A DNA stretch of 64,000 bases from an uncultured Blautia sp. (GTDB lineage Bacteria > Bacillota > Clostridia > Lachnospirales > Lachnospiraceae): assembly GCA_958367245.1 (NCBI GenBank), contig CATXEA010000010.1, positions 1 through 64,000 on the forward strand, read 5' to 3'. How positions within the stretch are numbered: position 1 is the first letter of the stretch; the number at the start of each line of letters is the position of its first letter. Below, piece after piece: positions 8,326 through 17,898 of this stretch. Under the pieces are notes generated by a model, which ran no database searches, was not told where the DNA came from, and saw only the letters and a list, made by a program, of their open reading frames with translations. The translations under genes and the position numbers were made by a program.

Positions 8326-10620
8326 ATGAAGAAAACAGATTCTTATCGAAAAGAGAGAAAAGGCTATATAAACAGTATGGACAATATGCGCAAAAGTACG
8401 GGACGCTATACAGTTATCCTGAATATTATTGCGGCAATTGTCATTATATACGCTGTAGTTGGCACTGTTCACATGAAGCGGCAGGATGCGGAAATTACCC
8501 AGAATTATGTAAAAAATTATACAAAACAGATTTCAGATATGATAGGTATGGAAATCGCGCATATCGAATCAAATGTGGTAAGTCTGGTAGAAGCGCTGGA
8601 AAAAGAATATGTCCGGACAGAACTTGGGGAGTTTATCGACAGGAAAAGAGAAATCTATTCTTTTGATTATATGGCAGTCTGCGACGCGCAGAATCATATC
8701 GAAACAGAGTCCGGAGATACTGAAAAAAAAGCTGAGCAGATGGAGGCCTTAATGGAATCGGAACCGTTTCGGGCGGTTCTTGACAAGGGGGAATGTGCAT
8801 CCGGAATATACGGTGATTTTGTATTCTGGGCAAAAAATATATACAGGGACGGCGAAATAGCAGGCGTATTCTGGGGAGCGGACAAAACAGAGAAGCTCAG
8901 GGACATTTTTATGACCAGAACCTTCCAGAAGGAAAACAGTATCAGTTTTATCATGGATAAAAATGGCAGAATACTAATAGCTTCAGAACCGGAAATGTGT
9001 GATAAAGATGTCTTCGACATTTTGCAAAATAAAAATGATATTTCTGATAAGAAAAAAATCATGATGGAAAATATTGCTTCTGATAAGAACGGTATTTTTC
9101 CTTTCCGTTCTGTGGAAGGAAGGATGCACTATGTCAGTTACGCGCTTACTGCAAAGAATAACTGGGTAACAGTTGCAATTATGCCGGCAAGTCTTTTCAC
9201 AGGCTTTACGGACGGTTATGTCAGAATGATGCTGGGATGCGTTCTGGCTATACTTGTTATTTTTTCAGCATTTCTGGTGCTGCTGTACAGAAGTTACTTT
9301 CAGAACGGGCGGGAACTGGAACGGCTTGCTTTCCGCGATGAAGTTACAGGAGGAATCAACAGAACAGAACTGCGTATGAGATATCAGGAGCTTTGCAGGG
9401 AGAGGAAAGCGGACCAGTATACCCTGCTTCTTCTGGATTGTGTGGATTTCAAGATGATTAATGCGTCTTTGGGAGAAAAAAACGGAGACAGGATGCTGAA
9501 ATATTTTTATACAGTTATTAAAAGCTGTCTGGAAAAAGACGAGATTGTTGCCAGAACGGAAATGGATCATTATTATATCCTCTTAAAAGAAAAAAATCCC
9601 AATGTTATCTCCAGACGGGCAGGGGAAATACTGGCACGGATTCTTTCTTTTGAAAACACGGAAGTTCCCCAGTGTGACGTAGCGTTTCGTCTGGGAGCCT
9701 GTCCTGTTGAAGACAACAACCCTGATCTTACTCTTCTTCAGGACAGAGTGATTGCGGTTGTAAAAAATCAGGCGTCTCAGGATGTAGGAAAGCTGATATA
9801 TTTTGACAGGAAGCTTGCCGATAAAATCCAAAGAGAAAGAGAACTGGACAGCCTTTTTGAGGATTCCATAGCAAAAGGTGATTTTAAGGTTTATCTTCAG
9901 CCCAAAGTAAATGTGCGTTCTGGAGTTGTGGCAGGAGCGGAAGCGCTGATTCGATGGATTCTGCCTGAAAAGGGCATGGTTTCTCCGGCAGAGTTTATCC
10001 CTCTTCTGGAGAAAAACGGAAAAATCTGTATTCTTGACCGATATGTGTTTGAAGAGGTATGTTCTCTTATGAAAAGATGGAAGGAAGAGGGAGCGGAACT
10101 TTTTCCGATATCAGTGAATCTTTCCAGAAGCCATTTTGTCAACGAAAATTTCCTGAGAAGCTATGTGAAAATTGCCGACAAATATCAGGTAGACAGATCG
10201 CTCATTGAATTTGAGGTAACGGAAACGATTTTTCTGGATGCCTCTCAGATGAAAAAGGTAAGGGAAGGTCTGCAGATGATTCATACGTATGGATTCAGAT
10301 GTTCGCTGGATGATTTCGGATACGGATATTCTTCTCTGACTCTGCTTCGTGAGTTCGAGATTGACGTGCTGAAGCTTGACCGTTCTTTCTTTTTGGATTT
10401 AGACAGTGTCAGGGCGAGGGATGTTATTGCAAGTATTCTTGATATGGCAGAAAAACTGAACATTCATACAGTCGCGGAGGGAATTGAAACCCGGCAGCAG
10501 ATGGAATATATCAAAACAGTAAACTGCGATACTATACAGGGATATTTCTTTTCCAGACCTCTTCCGGTAGAGGAATTTGAAACATGGCTCAGGGAATTTC
10601 GGATTGAGAACTATATATGA
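8326..10620 (+). CDS. Membrane c-di-GMP phosphodiesterase with degenerate GGDEF domain
   Basis: 764 aa from the ATG at 8326, which follows AAGGAG; an upstream TTG in frame is not needed. A first membrane helix (about 30-47) and a second (about 301-324) bracket an extracellular Cache-like sensor. The following GGDEF domain keeps the FRDEVTGG entry (about 335) but has RTEMDHY where GGDEF is expected (about 410), so cyclase activity is unlikely. The EAL domain is intact: E539-A-L, SVNLSRSHF, EVTET, DDFGYGYSSL (from 662), EGIET and QGYFFSRPL. The protein should hydrolyse c-di-GMP in response to an external signal. It is divergent from the pdu operon; a functional link is not shown. Confidence 0.9.
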   Translation: MKKTDSYRKERKGYINSMDNMRKSTGRYTVILNIIAAIVIIYAVVGTVHMKRQDAEITQNYVKNYTKQISDMIGMEIAHIESNVVSLVEALEKEYVRTELGEFIDRKREIYSFDYMAVCDAQNHIETESGDTEKKAEQMEALMESEPFRAVLDKGECASGIYGDFVFWAKNIYRDGEIAGVFWGADKTEKLRDIFMTRTFQKENSISFIMDKNGRILIASEPEMCDKDVFDILQNKNDISDKKKIMMENIASDKNGIFPFRSVEGRMHYVSYALTAKNNWVTVAIMPASLFTGFTDGYVRMMLGCVLAILVIFSAFLVLLYRSYFQNGRELERLAFRDEVTGGINRTELRMRYQELCRERKADQYTLLLLDCVDFKMINASLGEKNGDRMLKYFYTVIKSCLEKDEIVARTEMDHYYILLKEKNPNVISRRAGEILARILSFENTEVPQCDVAFRLGACPVEDNNPDLTLLQDRVIAVVKNQASQDVGKLIYFDRKLADKIQRERELDSLFEDSIAKGDFKVYLQPKVNVRSGVVAGAEALIRWILPEKGMVSPAEFIPLLEKNGKICILDRYVFEEVCSLMKRWKEEGAELFPISVNLSRSHFVNENFLRSYVKIADKYQVDRSLIEFEVTETIFLDASQMKKVREGLQMIHTYGFRCSLDDFGYGYSSLTLLREFEIDVLKLDRSFFLDLDSVRARDVIASILDMAEKLNIHTVAEGIETRQQMEYIKTVNCDTIQGYFFSRPLPVEEFETWLREFRIENYI

Positions 10621-10645
10621 TGGCTGCAGGGATTCGAGGTGAGTT

Positions 10646-12175
10646 ATGGGAGAGAGAAATCACACGTATATTGCTATTGATCTGAAATCCTTTTATGCGT
10701 CTGTAGAGTGTATAGAACGTGGTCTTGATCCTTTGACAACGAATCTTGTAGTAGCAGACGCCAGCCGCACGGAAAAGACAATCTGTCTTGCAGTTTCTCC
10801 GTCGTTGAAGGCGTATGGGATTTCAGGAAGAGCAAGACTTTTTGAGGTTGTCCAGAAGGTTAAGGAAATAAATGCAAAACGAAAAATAGCTGCGCCGGAA
10901 AGGAAACTGACCGGAACTTCGGTTCAGTCACAGGAGCTGAAACAGTTCCCACAGCTTGCAGCGGGATATATTGCAGCGCCTCCAAGGATGGCGTTATATA
11001 TGGAGTACAGTTCAAGGATTTATGATATATATCTGAAATATGTAGCGCCTGAAGATATGCATGTATATTCTATTGATGAGGTTTTTATGGATGTCACGCA
11101 TTATCTTAGAACGTATCGGATGACTGCGGAGGAGCTTGCCAGAAAGATTGTGCAGGATGTTCTGCAGACAACCGGAATCACATCAACAGCAGGAATAGGA
11201 ACAAATCTGTATCTGTGCAAAATTGCGCTGGATATTGAGGCAAAGCATATCCCTCCCGACAAAAACGGCGTACGTATTGCCAGCCTTGATGAGATGAGCT
11301 ATCGAAGGCTTTTGTGGGATCATAAACCGATTACGGATTTTTGGAGAGTGGGACCCGGATATGCCAGAAAGCTTCACGAAAACGGCATGTATACGATGGG
11401 GGACATAGCCAGATGTTCGGCAGGGAAAGAGGGAAGTTTTTACAACGAAGAGCTTTTGTACAGACTTTTCGGCATTAATGCAGAGCTTCTTATTGACCAT
11501 GCCTGGGGATATGAGCCATGTACCATTGCTGACGTAAAGGCATACAGACCGGAGAACAACAGCATCTGTTCCGGTCAGGTTCTTCAGTGCCCCTACGATG
11601 CAGGGAAAGCGAGGCTGGTAACAAGAGAAATGACAGATTTGCTGGCTCTTGACCTTGTGGACAAAAGGCTGGTAACGGATCAGATAGTGCTGACAATAGG
11701 GTATGACATCGAGAATCTTACAGATCCTGAGAGAAGGAAGGCGTATAAGGGAGAGGTGACGACAGACCGTTACGGTCGGAAAATCCCCAAACATGCTCAT
11801 GGAACAATTAATCTGGGAAGACAGAGTTCTTCGGGAAAACTCATCATAAAGTTTGCGATGGAGCTTTTTGACAGGATTGTAGATAAGAGTCTTTTGATAC
11901 GCAGAATCACCGTAACTGCCAATCATGTGGTGCCGGAAACTTCTGTTGTGAAAAAAGAAGCGTATGAGCAGCTTGACCTTTTTACAGATTACGCAGCGTT
12001 GGAAGCGCGTAAAAAGAAGGAAGAGGAGGCTTTGCAGAAGGAACGAAGGCTTCAGGAGGCAATGCTGGATATCAAGAAAAAATACGGAAAAAACGCTATT
12101 CTTAAAGGCATGAATCTGGAGGAGGGTGCAACGGCAATGGATAGAAACAGCAGAATCGGAGGGCATAAAGCATGA
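10646..12175 (+). CDS. Y-family DNA polymerase (UmuC/DinB-like)
   Basis: 509 aa. The N-terminal catalytic motif AIDLKSFYASVE (10-21) and the second acidic motif YSIDEVFMDV (about 142-151) are those of translesion polymerases. The long charged C terminus (about 440-509) probably reaches the little-finger and clamp-binding region. This long UmuC-like type is common in Firmicutes, often next to a YolD-like gene, as here (ATGA overlap at 12172-12175). It should copy damaged DNA in the SOS response. No LexA box was identified upstream. The gene starts 25 bp after the c-di-GMP gene, so the two may be cotranscribed. Confidence 0.9.
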   Translation: MGERNHTYIAIDLKSFYASVECIERGLDPLTTNLVVADASRTEKTICLAVSPSLKAYGISGRARLFEVVQKVKEINAKRKIAAPERKLTGTSVQSQELKQFPQLAAGYIAAPPRMALYMEYSSRIYDIYLKYVAPEDMHVYSIDEVFMDVTHYLRTYRMTAEELARKIVQDVLQTTGITSTAGIGTNLYLCKIALDIEAKHIPPDKNGVRIASLDEMSYRRLLWDHKPITDFWRVGPGYARKLHENGMYTMGDIARCSAGKEGSFYNEELLYRLFGINAELLIDHAWGYEPCTIADVKAYRPENNSICSGQVLQCPYDAGKARLVTREMTDLLALDLVDKRLVTDQIVLTIGYDIENLTDPERRKAYKGEVTTDRYGRKIPKHAHGTINLGRQSSSGKLIIKFAMELFDRIVDKSLLIRRITVTANHVVPETSVVKKEAYEQLDLFTDYAALEARKKKEEEALQKERRLQEAMLDIKKKYGKNAILKGMNLEEGATAMDRNSRIGGHKA

Positions 12176-12375
12176 GCAGTACACAGAATCGCTGGCAGGA
12201 AACACATAAATACGACGATATCATCAATCTTCCTCATCATGTTTCAAAAAAGCACCGGCAGATGTCCATCCATGACAGGGCGGCCCAGTTTGCGCCGTTT
12301 TCGGCTCTGACAGGGCTTGATGAAACGCTCAGAGAGACGAAAGAAGAGCATATGCAAAGAGAAGATAAAAGATAA
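12172..12375 (+). CDS. YolD-like small protein
   Basis: 67 aa. The segment YDDIINLPHHVSKKHRQMS followed by HDRAAQFAPFSALTG is the conserved core of YolD-like proteins, which accompany Y-family polymerases in Firmicutes and their plasmids. The start overlaps the polymerase stop by ATGA, so the two are translationally coupled. Family members are often nearer 100 aa. This one ends soon after the core, a possible C-terminal truncation, since AT-rich non-coding sequence follows at once. Confidence 0.8.
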   Translation: MSSTQNRWQETHKYDDIINLPHHVSKKHRQMSIHDRAAQFAPFSALTGLDETLRETKEEHMQREDKR

Positions 12376-12443
12376 AAATATCTCGAAAAAAATATATTTT
12401 TATATACTTTTTTGTCGAAATGTGTTATATTTGTTTCTGGAAG

Positions 12444-12480
12444 AAAAGCAACGGTTTTTCCTGCCGTTGCTTTTGTTTTC
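12444..12480 (+). terminator. Intrinsic terminator after the polymerase operon
   Basis: AAAAGCAACGG (12444-12454) pairs with CCGTTGCTTTT (12464-12474), followed by GTTTTC. Confidence 0.85.
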
Positions 12481-12525
12481 AAACAAAGGTTAGTTAAAGC
12501 TAATACCAGAGGAGGAAAATAGAAA

Positions 12526-14859
12526 ATGAAATTAAGTGAACTTGCCATTGGAAAGACGGCAACGATAAAAGCAGTTGGCGGTTCCGGGGCTTTGCGTCAG
12601 CATTTTCTGGACATGGGCCTCATACAGGGAACAGAAGTTACAGTAGTGAAATATGCGCCTATGGGTGATCCGATCGAGCTGAGAATTCATGGGTATGAAT
12701 TGACAATCCGGTTGGAAGATGCAGACAACATTGAAATCGGAGAGGTACATAAACCGAAAAAAGAAGAAAAGAAAGAAAAGAAACAGGAGAAACACCATCC
12801 CGGATACGGCGAAGGCGGTAAGTTTCATGACAGTAAGATAGAAAATCCGCTTCCGGACAGTGAGACTCTTACCTTTGCCCTGGTGGGAAATCAGAACTGT
12901 GGAAAGACAACTCTGTTTAATCAGTTGACAGGCTCCAAACAGCATGTGGGAAATTTTCCGGGTGTTACAGTGGACCGTAAGGACGGAGCAATCAGAGGGT
13001 ATGACAATACACTGATTACGGATTTGCCGGGGATTTATTCCATGTCTCCTTACAGCAGTGAGGAGATTGTGACAAGAGAGTTTGTTATCAGGGAGAAGCC
13101 CAAGGGGATTATCAATATTGTAGATGCCACCAATATTGAGCGAAATCTGTATCTTACCATGCAGCTTTTGGAACTTGGTTTTCCTATGGTTGTGGCGTTA
13201 AATATGATGGATGAGCTTCGTGAAAACGAAGGTTCTGTACTTGTAAATGAGATGGAAGAGGCTCTGGGCGTTCCTGTTGTCCCGATTTCTGCGGTAAAGG
13301 GAGAAGGTCTGGAGGAGCTTATCCGCCACGCAATTCATGTGGCGAAATATCAGGAATGTCCTCTGGATACGGATTTCTGTAAAAAAGAAGAGGGCATCCA
13401 CAGAGGAATCCATGCGGTGATGCATCTTATAGAGGATCATGCGCAGAAAGCGGAAATTCCTGTTCGATTTGCGGCCAGCAAGGTGATGGAAGGCGATGAA
13501 AAAATCCTTGAACAGTTAAATATGACAGAGCATGAGAAGCATATTCTGGAAGAAATTGCCGGACAGACAGAAGAGGAAACAGGAATGGACCGCGCGGCAG
13601 CAGTGGCGCAGATGCGTTTTGATTATATTGAAGAAATCTGCAGAGAGGCTGTTATTAAGCCAAAAGAAAGTAAGGAACGTGTCAGAAGCCGTAAAATCGA
13701 CCATTTTCTTACAGGCAAGTATACGGGAATTCCGGCTTTTATCGGTATCATGGGTCTTGTATTCTGGCTTACCTTCAATGTTATCGGCGCATTTCTGCAG
13801 GGAATTCTGGAATCAGGAATCACAGCGCTGACAGATGTCACAGCAAGGGCAATGGAGGCGGCAAATGTCAACGAAGTGGTGCAGTCTCTTGTGATTGACG
13901 GCATCTTTAACGGAGTCGGCGGAGTATTGAGTTTTCTCCCGATTATCGTGACACTGTTCTTTTTCCTGTCTCTTCTTGAGGATAGCGGATATATGGCGAG
14001 AGTTGCTTTTATCATGGATAAGCTGCTCCGTAAGCTGGGGCTTTCCGGCAGAAGTATCGTGCCGATGCTGATTGGATTCGGATGTACAGTACCCGGGGTT
14101 ATGGCAAGCCGTACCCTTCCTTCTGCCCGTGACAGAAAGATGACAATCCTTCTGACTCCGTTTATGAGCTGTACTGCCAAGCTTCCGATTTATGCGTTCT
14201 TTACAGCAGCTTTTTTTAAGGAACACAGAGCGCTTGTAATGATTGGGCTTTATGTACTTGGAATTGTAGTGGGAATTATCATGGCAATCCTTATGAAAGC
14301 AACCGCTTTTAAAGGAGAAGCAGTTCCCTTTGTTATGGAGCTTCCGAATTACCGTATGCCGGGAGCAAAAAATGTGTTGCACCTTCTGTGGGACAAGGCA
14401 AAGGATTTCTTACAGAGAGCTTTTACAGTTATCTTTGTGGCAACAATCCTGATCTGGTTCCTTCAGAACTTTGATATGGGACTTAATATGGTTTCTGATT
14501 CTCAGGACAGCATTCTTGCAATGGCAGCAGGTGTGCTTGCCCCTGTATTTGCTCCGGCAGGATTTGGGGACTGGAGAATCGTAACCTCCCTGATTTCCGG
14601 ATTTATGGCAAAGGAGAGCGTAGTTTCTTCTCTGACCGTATTGTTCGGAAGCACTGCGGCTCTTCAGGGGGCGCTTACCAGTGTAGGAGCTGCGGCTCTT
14701 CTTGTATTCTGCCTCCTCTATACGCCATGTGTGGCAGCGATTGCCTCTGTGAAGCGTGAGCTTGGAGGAAAATGGGCTGTGGCAATGGTGGTGGGCCAGT
14801 GTGTCATTGCATGGATTGCAGCCTTTGCAGTGTATCAGATCGGACTTTTGATAATTTAG
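12526..14859 (+). CDS. feoB: Fused FeoA-FeoB ferrous iron transporter
   Basis: 777 aa. Residues 1-76 are a FeoA (SH3-like) domain (MKLSELAIGKTATIKAVGG). A Lys/Glu-rich linker (about 79-95) joins it to FeoB. The FeoB G domain has G1 GNQNCGKTTLFNQ (about 121) and switch/G3 DLPGIYSMSPYSSEE. The C-terminal half has two Gate-type membrane regions, including the conserved LEDSGYMARVAF. It imports Fe2+ across the cytoplasmic membrane, driven or gated by GTP. In many bacteria FeoA and FeoB are separate; fusion is seen in various anaerobes. GGAGG precedes the ATG. No Fur box was identified with confidence. Confidence 0.95.
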   Translation: MKLSELAIGKTATIKAVGGSGALRQHFLDMGLIQGTEVTVVKYAPMGDPIELRIHGYELTIRLEDADNIEIGEVHKPKKEEKKEKKQEKHHPGYGEGGKFHDSKIENPLPDSETLTFALVGNQNCGKTTLFNQLTGSKQHVGNFPGVTVDRKDGAIRGYDNTLITDLPGIYSMSPYSSEEIVTREFVIREKPKGIINIVDATNIERNLYLTMQLLELGFPMVVALNMMDELRENEGSVLVNEMEEALGVPVVPISAVKGEGLEELIRHAIHVAKYQECPLDTDFCKKEEGIHRGIHAVMHLIEDHAQKAEIPVRFAASKVMEGDEKILEQLNMTEHEKHILEEIAGQTEEETGMDRAAAVAQMRFDYIEEICREAVIKPKESKERVRSRKIDHFLTGKYTGIPAFIGIMGLVFWLTFNVIGAFLQGILESGITALTDVTARAMEAANVNEVVQSLVIDGIFNGVGGVLSFLPIIVTLFFFLSLLEDSGYMARVAFIMDKLLRKLGLSGRSIVPMLIGFGCTVPGVMASRTLPSARDRKMTILLTPFMSCTAKLPIYAFFTAAFFKEHRALVMIGLYVLGIVVGIIMAILMKATAFKGEAVPFVMELPNYRMPGAKNVLHLLWDKAKDFLQRAFTVIFVATILIWFLQNFDMGLNMVSDSQDSILAMAAGVLAPVFAPAGFGDWRIVTSLISGFMAKESVVSSLTVLFGSTAALQGALTSVGAAALLVFCLLYTPCVAAIASVKRELGGKWAVAMVVGQCVIAWIAAFAVYQIGLLII

Positions 14860-14873
14860 TCAAAAAAATTATT

Positions 14874-14905
14874 GAGGCAGGAATTTTCCTGCCTCTTTGT
14901 TTATG
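14874..14905 (+). terminator. Intrinsic terminator after feoB
   Basis: GAGGCAGG (14874-14881) pairs with CCTGCCTC (14888-14895), followed by TTTGTTTAT. Confidence 0.9.
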
Positions 14906-14945
14906 TTTGGAAGATTAGTGCTGAAGTTGAAACATATGTTGCTTT

Positions 14946-16370
14946 TTATTCCATCTCCGCAGTCAGACTCCGCAGAATCCACTCCCCATCGCTGGCTGCA
15001 ATTCCCCGGTAGGGGCCGCGGGAGAGGAGGAGTTCTCCGGTGGGCCAGGGGAAGCAGCTAATATCGGTATCTTTGTAAATGGGAGTACCTTCTGGACCAA
15101 GGATGGTGGTTTCGGAGAGGGAAGGGGTTAAGAAGTCTGCTTCATAAATAATACAGGAATCCTTTCCCAGCTCGAAGGTTGTGGAGGCGCTGTCAGTCCA
15201 TGAATATTCTTTCAGGACTTCGCCTGTTTTCCGGTAAATGAGGCTGCTGTGATAATTGTCTGATGCATCCGTATATTCGCTGACACGATAATAGTCATTA
15301 AACGAAACAGGAGATTCATAGGGAGCAAGTGTGAAATGCACCAGTTCTTTATTTTCTTTCAGGATGATACAGCCATCCTGAGTACGCGCATAAGGAAGCC
15401 AGATGTTCCCGTTGTATCTGACGAATCCGGCGCAGGGGAGGTTGTTCAGTTCAGAGTATGTAATACCTGCCACATAGTGATTGGAACAGGCAGGGTAGTG
15501 ATTGTCACTGACAGGGAGGTATCCGTGAAGGGTAAGAGTTGTGTCGTAAACCTCCATATGCTCCTGATTGTTTCTTATGAGCCATTGGGGCACATAGGGC
15601 GCGCTGTGTGCATAAACAGTATAATTATAAGGAAGGAGCGTACTGAGAACCTGCTCCATTACCGGAGTTCCGTCCAGATTGTAGATGGTTCCGTCGCCGT
15701 TTTCGAAATCTGAGACAAAAAGATATTCTCCGAAAGCGGAAAGACTCCAATTGACAAATGCATTGGCAAAAACAGGGGAGTCCAGTTCCAGGATTTCTGT
15801 TCCGTCAGCGCTGATCCAGACAGGAGCGCAGGGGGTGAAGGCATTTTCGGAAAAATACCGGACAGGTCCGAAAACCAGACCGTTTTCAGTAGGGAAAATA
15901 TTTCCCATTCCGTCGCCGGGTATGTCCCAATAGGTTTCCTCTCTGGAATATTTCAATTCTCCTTTGTTATTATAAAGCTGAAAGCTTCCGTTCTGATGGT
16001 TAACTGCCAGTGTATATCCCTGACAGGTGGAGACATGGTAATCCTCAAAGGGAAGCTTCAGAACAGTCTGAAGCGTTTCCAGACTGAAAATTTCCCAGTT
16101 GGTTCCGTCAGAGAATGCCGTCACATCGGATTGCTTCATTGTAGTGACACCATAATACTCATCTGTGAAATTCATTCGGCAGTTTCCGACGAAGCTGCCG
16201 TTTTTGTCGTAAATATCCATATAGGTCATTTCTGTCATAACTAAAATATATTCATCGTCCCCGCACAGTGGAGGGGATTGGTCTGATTCCGCCCGGCAGG
16301 TGACAGAGGACAGGAGAAGCAGAAATGCCAGAATGAAAAATAACGGTATTCTTTTATTTAACTGACGCAT
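14946..16370 (-). CDS. Secreted beta-propeller-like protein of unknown function
   Basis: 474 aa from the ATG at 16370, which has AAGGAG 7 nt upstream; a GTG two codons earlier is also in frame. A signal peptide with hydrophobic core FFILAFLLLLSS is followed by Ala-Glu at the likely cleavage site. The mature part is made of repeated short strands rich in aromatic residues with NGS/DGT/KGE turns (for example YDKNGSF, YNNKGELKYSR, YNLDGTP), resembling WG-repeat or propeller proteins. It overlaps the end of the upstream substrate-binding-protein gene by 17 bp, so they are cotranscribed and probably act together outside the membrane. I do not recognise a specific family or catalytic motif. Confidence 0.7.
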   Translation of the reverse strand: MRQLNKRIPLFFILAFLLLLSSVTCRAESDQSPPLCGDDEYILVMTEMTYMDIYDKNGSFVGNCRMNFTDEYYGVTTMKQSDVTAFSDGTNWEIFSLETLQTVLKLPFEDYHVSTCQGYTLAVNHQNGSFQLYNNKGELKYSREETYWDIPGDGMGNIFPTENGLVFGPVRYFSENAFTPCAPVWISADGTEILELDSPVFANAFVNWSLSAFGEYLFVSDFENGDGTIYNLDGTPVMEQVLSTLLPYNYTVYAHSAPYVPQWLIRNNQEHMEVYDTTLTLHGYLPVSDNHYPACSNHYVAGITYSELNNLPCAGFVRYNGNIWLPYARTQDGCIILKENKELVHFTLAPYESPVSFNDYYRVSEYTDASDNYHSSLIYRKTGEVLKEYSWTDSASTTFELGKDSCIIYEADFLTPSLSETTILGPEGTPIYKDTDISCFPWPTGELLLSRGPYRGIAASDGEWILRSLTAEME

Positions 16371-17232
16371 AGCCACACTCCTTTACAAAATTCTGTCCGG
16401 AGTCCGTGAGAAGCCAGTCCTGAATGAGGAGAGCTTCTTTTGAGGAGTGTTCTCCGGTCACACAGTAAAATTCATTAATAAGCGGATATTCGGCAGACGC
16501 AATAGTATCGTTGCACGGTTCAATTCCGGAAATTTTAAGCAGTTTCAAGTCTTTTTGCCGATACATATTGGCTGCGTAATAATAGACGGAGTAGCCAAGG
16601 GCATTGGATGAATTGTCGTATTCTTTCAGGGCGTTAATGATATCATCCATACCTGCAGAAATTTTTTCTTCCGGGACTTCCGGCATTTTTGCATCGCCGA
16701 GAAGAAGTTTGCGCATCATAGTCTGGCTTCCGCTTGCTTCAGGTCTTTGAAAGGCTTCAATTACTTCATCTTCACCGCCGACTTCTTTCCAGTTCGTGAT
16801 TTTTCCGGTATAAATGTCGTAGAGCTGTTCCGTTGTCAGGCTGTCTATGGGATTATCGGCATTTACCAGAAAGACAAGGGCGTCACGGCCTACCGGATTT
16901 ACAGTGAGAGGCGGGTATTTCTTCAGTGTTTCCACAGTTTCTTTTGATGGTTCGTATGCAAGAATGAGATCGCGTTCTCCTTCAGCCAGTTTCAAATAGG
17001 AAGGGTCTGTTTTGCTCAAATCAGAAAGAGTTCCCTCGGCTTCAATCTGACTGCATCCTGTAACTTTCTGAGCGAGAGATTCAAAGAGCGGAATACAGGC
17101 TGTTGAGCCGTCAGTGCGCGGATATTCTTCCAGGGACATTTGCGGACATGTTTCAGAAGAAGCTATTACAGAAGAACAGACAGAAAATGTCAGCAGGAGT
17201 GCGGCAGCGATAAGTTTAGAATAAGATTTCAT
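16354..17232 (-). CDS. PstS-like secreted substrate-binding protein
   Basis: 292 aa with an N-terminal signal peptide (hydrophobic core LIAAALLLTFSV). The segment YPRTDGSTACIPLFESLAQK and the later LTTEQLYDIYTGKITNWKEV and RPEASGSQTMMRKLLLG match the PBP-like domain of PstS-type phosphate-binding proteins. The lipobox is poor (FSVC), so it may be released rather than lipid-anchored. No ABC permease genes are adjacent, so this is not a normal pst operon. The following gene overlaps it and encodes a secreted propeller-like protein. The ligand is unknown; phosphate is only one possibility. Confidence 0.75.
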   Translation of the reverse strand: MKSYSKLIAAALLLTFSVCSSVIASSETCPQMSLEEYPRTDGSTACIPLFESLAQKVTGCSQIEAEGTLSDLSKTDPSYLKLAEGERDLILAYEPSKETVETLKKYPPLTVNPVGRDALVFLVNADNPIDSLTTEQLYDIYTGKITNWKEVGGEDEVIEAFQRPEASGSQTMMRKLLLGDAKMPEVPEEKISAGMDDIINALKEYDNSSNALGYSVYYYAANMYRQKDLKLLKISGIEPCNDTIASAEYPLINEFYCVTGEHSSKEALLIQDWLLTDSGQNFVKECGYASVK

Positions 17233-17413
17233 AAAAAATACCCCCTTTCAATATGGAAAATTAAGGAATAAGTAAAGTATAACATATGAAAAAGGGAAAA
17301 TGTAATTTTCGGTTTTCGATTTTGCATCTTCCTTTGCTGGACTTATATTGCGTTTAGGTGTACAATAAGACAGAATATTGTCTAAAAAAGAAGAAGAGGA
17401 GGAAGAGTGGTTT

Positions 17414-17881
17414 ATGTACTTGTTGTATTTTATCCTGTGGGTGATTTTTAACGGCAAAATAACCCTGGAAATCTGCCTGTTCGGGATTGTGATTGCAGGA
17501 GCTGTTTTTGCATTTACCTGTAAATTTATGGATTACAGTATTGAGAAAGAAAAGCATATCGTAAAGAAAAGTTTTCAGATGCTTCATTATATCTGTGTTC
17601 TTGTCGCTGAGATCGTTAAGGCGAATTTCGCAGTTATCCATCTGATTCTGTCAGAGAAAGAAGAAATTGAACCGGCTCTGGTAAGCTTTGACGCAAAGAT
17701 GAAAACAACTACCGGAAAAGCTTTTCTTGCCAATGCGATTACCCTGACGCCCGGAACTATCACAGTATCTCTGGAAGATTCCAGATATCTGGTTCATTGT
17801 CTGGATGAAAGCATGGCAGAGGGAATGGACTGTTCGGTATTTGTTGATTTACTTGAAAATATGGAAAGAGAAGAGAAATAA
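17414..17881 (+). CDS. mrpE: Mrp-type antiporter subunit E
   Basis: 155 aa from ATG 17414 (an upstream in-frame TTG gives a Glu-rich extension that overlaps the AGAGGAGG ribosome site). Two N-terminal membrane helices are followed by the cytosolic MrpE domain with NAITLTPGTITVSLED, the family signature. It is the first gene of a nine-gene operon running to 26863. The complex exchanges Na+ (or another cation) for H+. MrpE is an accessory subunit needed for assembly. Confidence 0.92.
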   Translation: MYLLYFILWVIFNGKITLEICLFGIVIAGAVFAFTCKFMDYSIEKEKHIVKKSFQMLHYICVLVAEIVKANFAVIHLILSEKEEIEPALVSFDAKMKTTTGKAFLANAITLTPGTITVSLEDSRYLVHCLDESMAEGMDCSVFVDLLENMEREEK

Positions 17882-17898
17882 AACAGGAGGGAAAAGAA

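Noticed and set aside
11183..12205. 340-codon minus-strand frame opposite the Y-family polymerase
   Set aside because: Shadow of a well-supported gene; low-complexity composition.
10646..12375. Mobile element carrying the Y-family polymerase and YolD
   Set aside because: These genes often ride on mobile elements, but no integrase, repeats or att-like sequence flanks them here.
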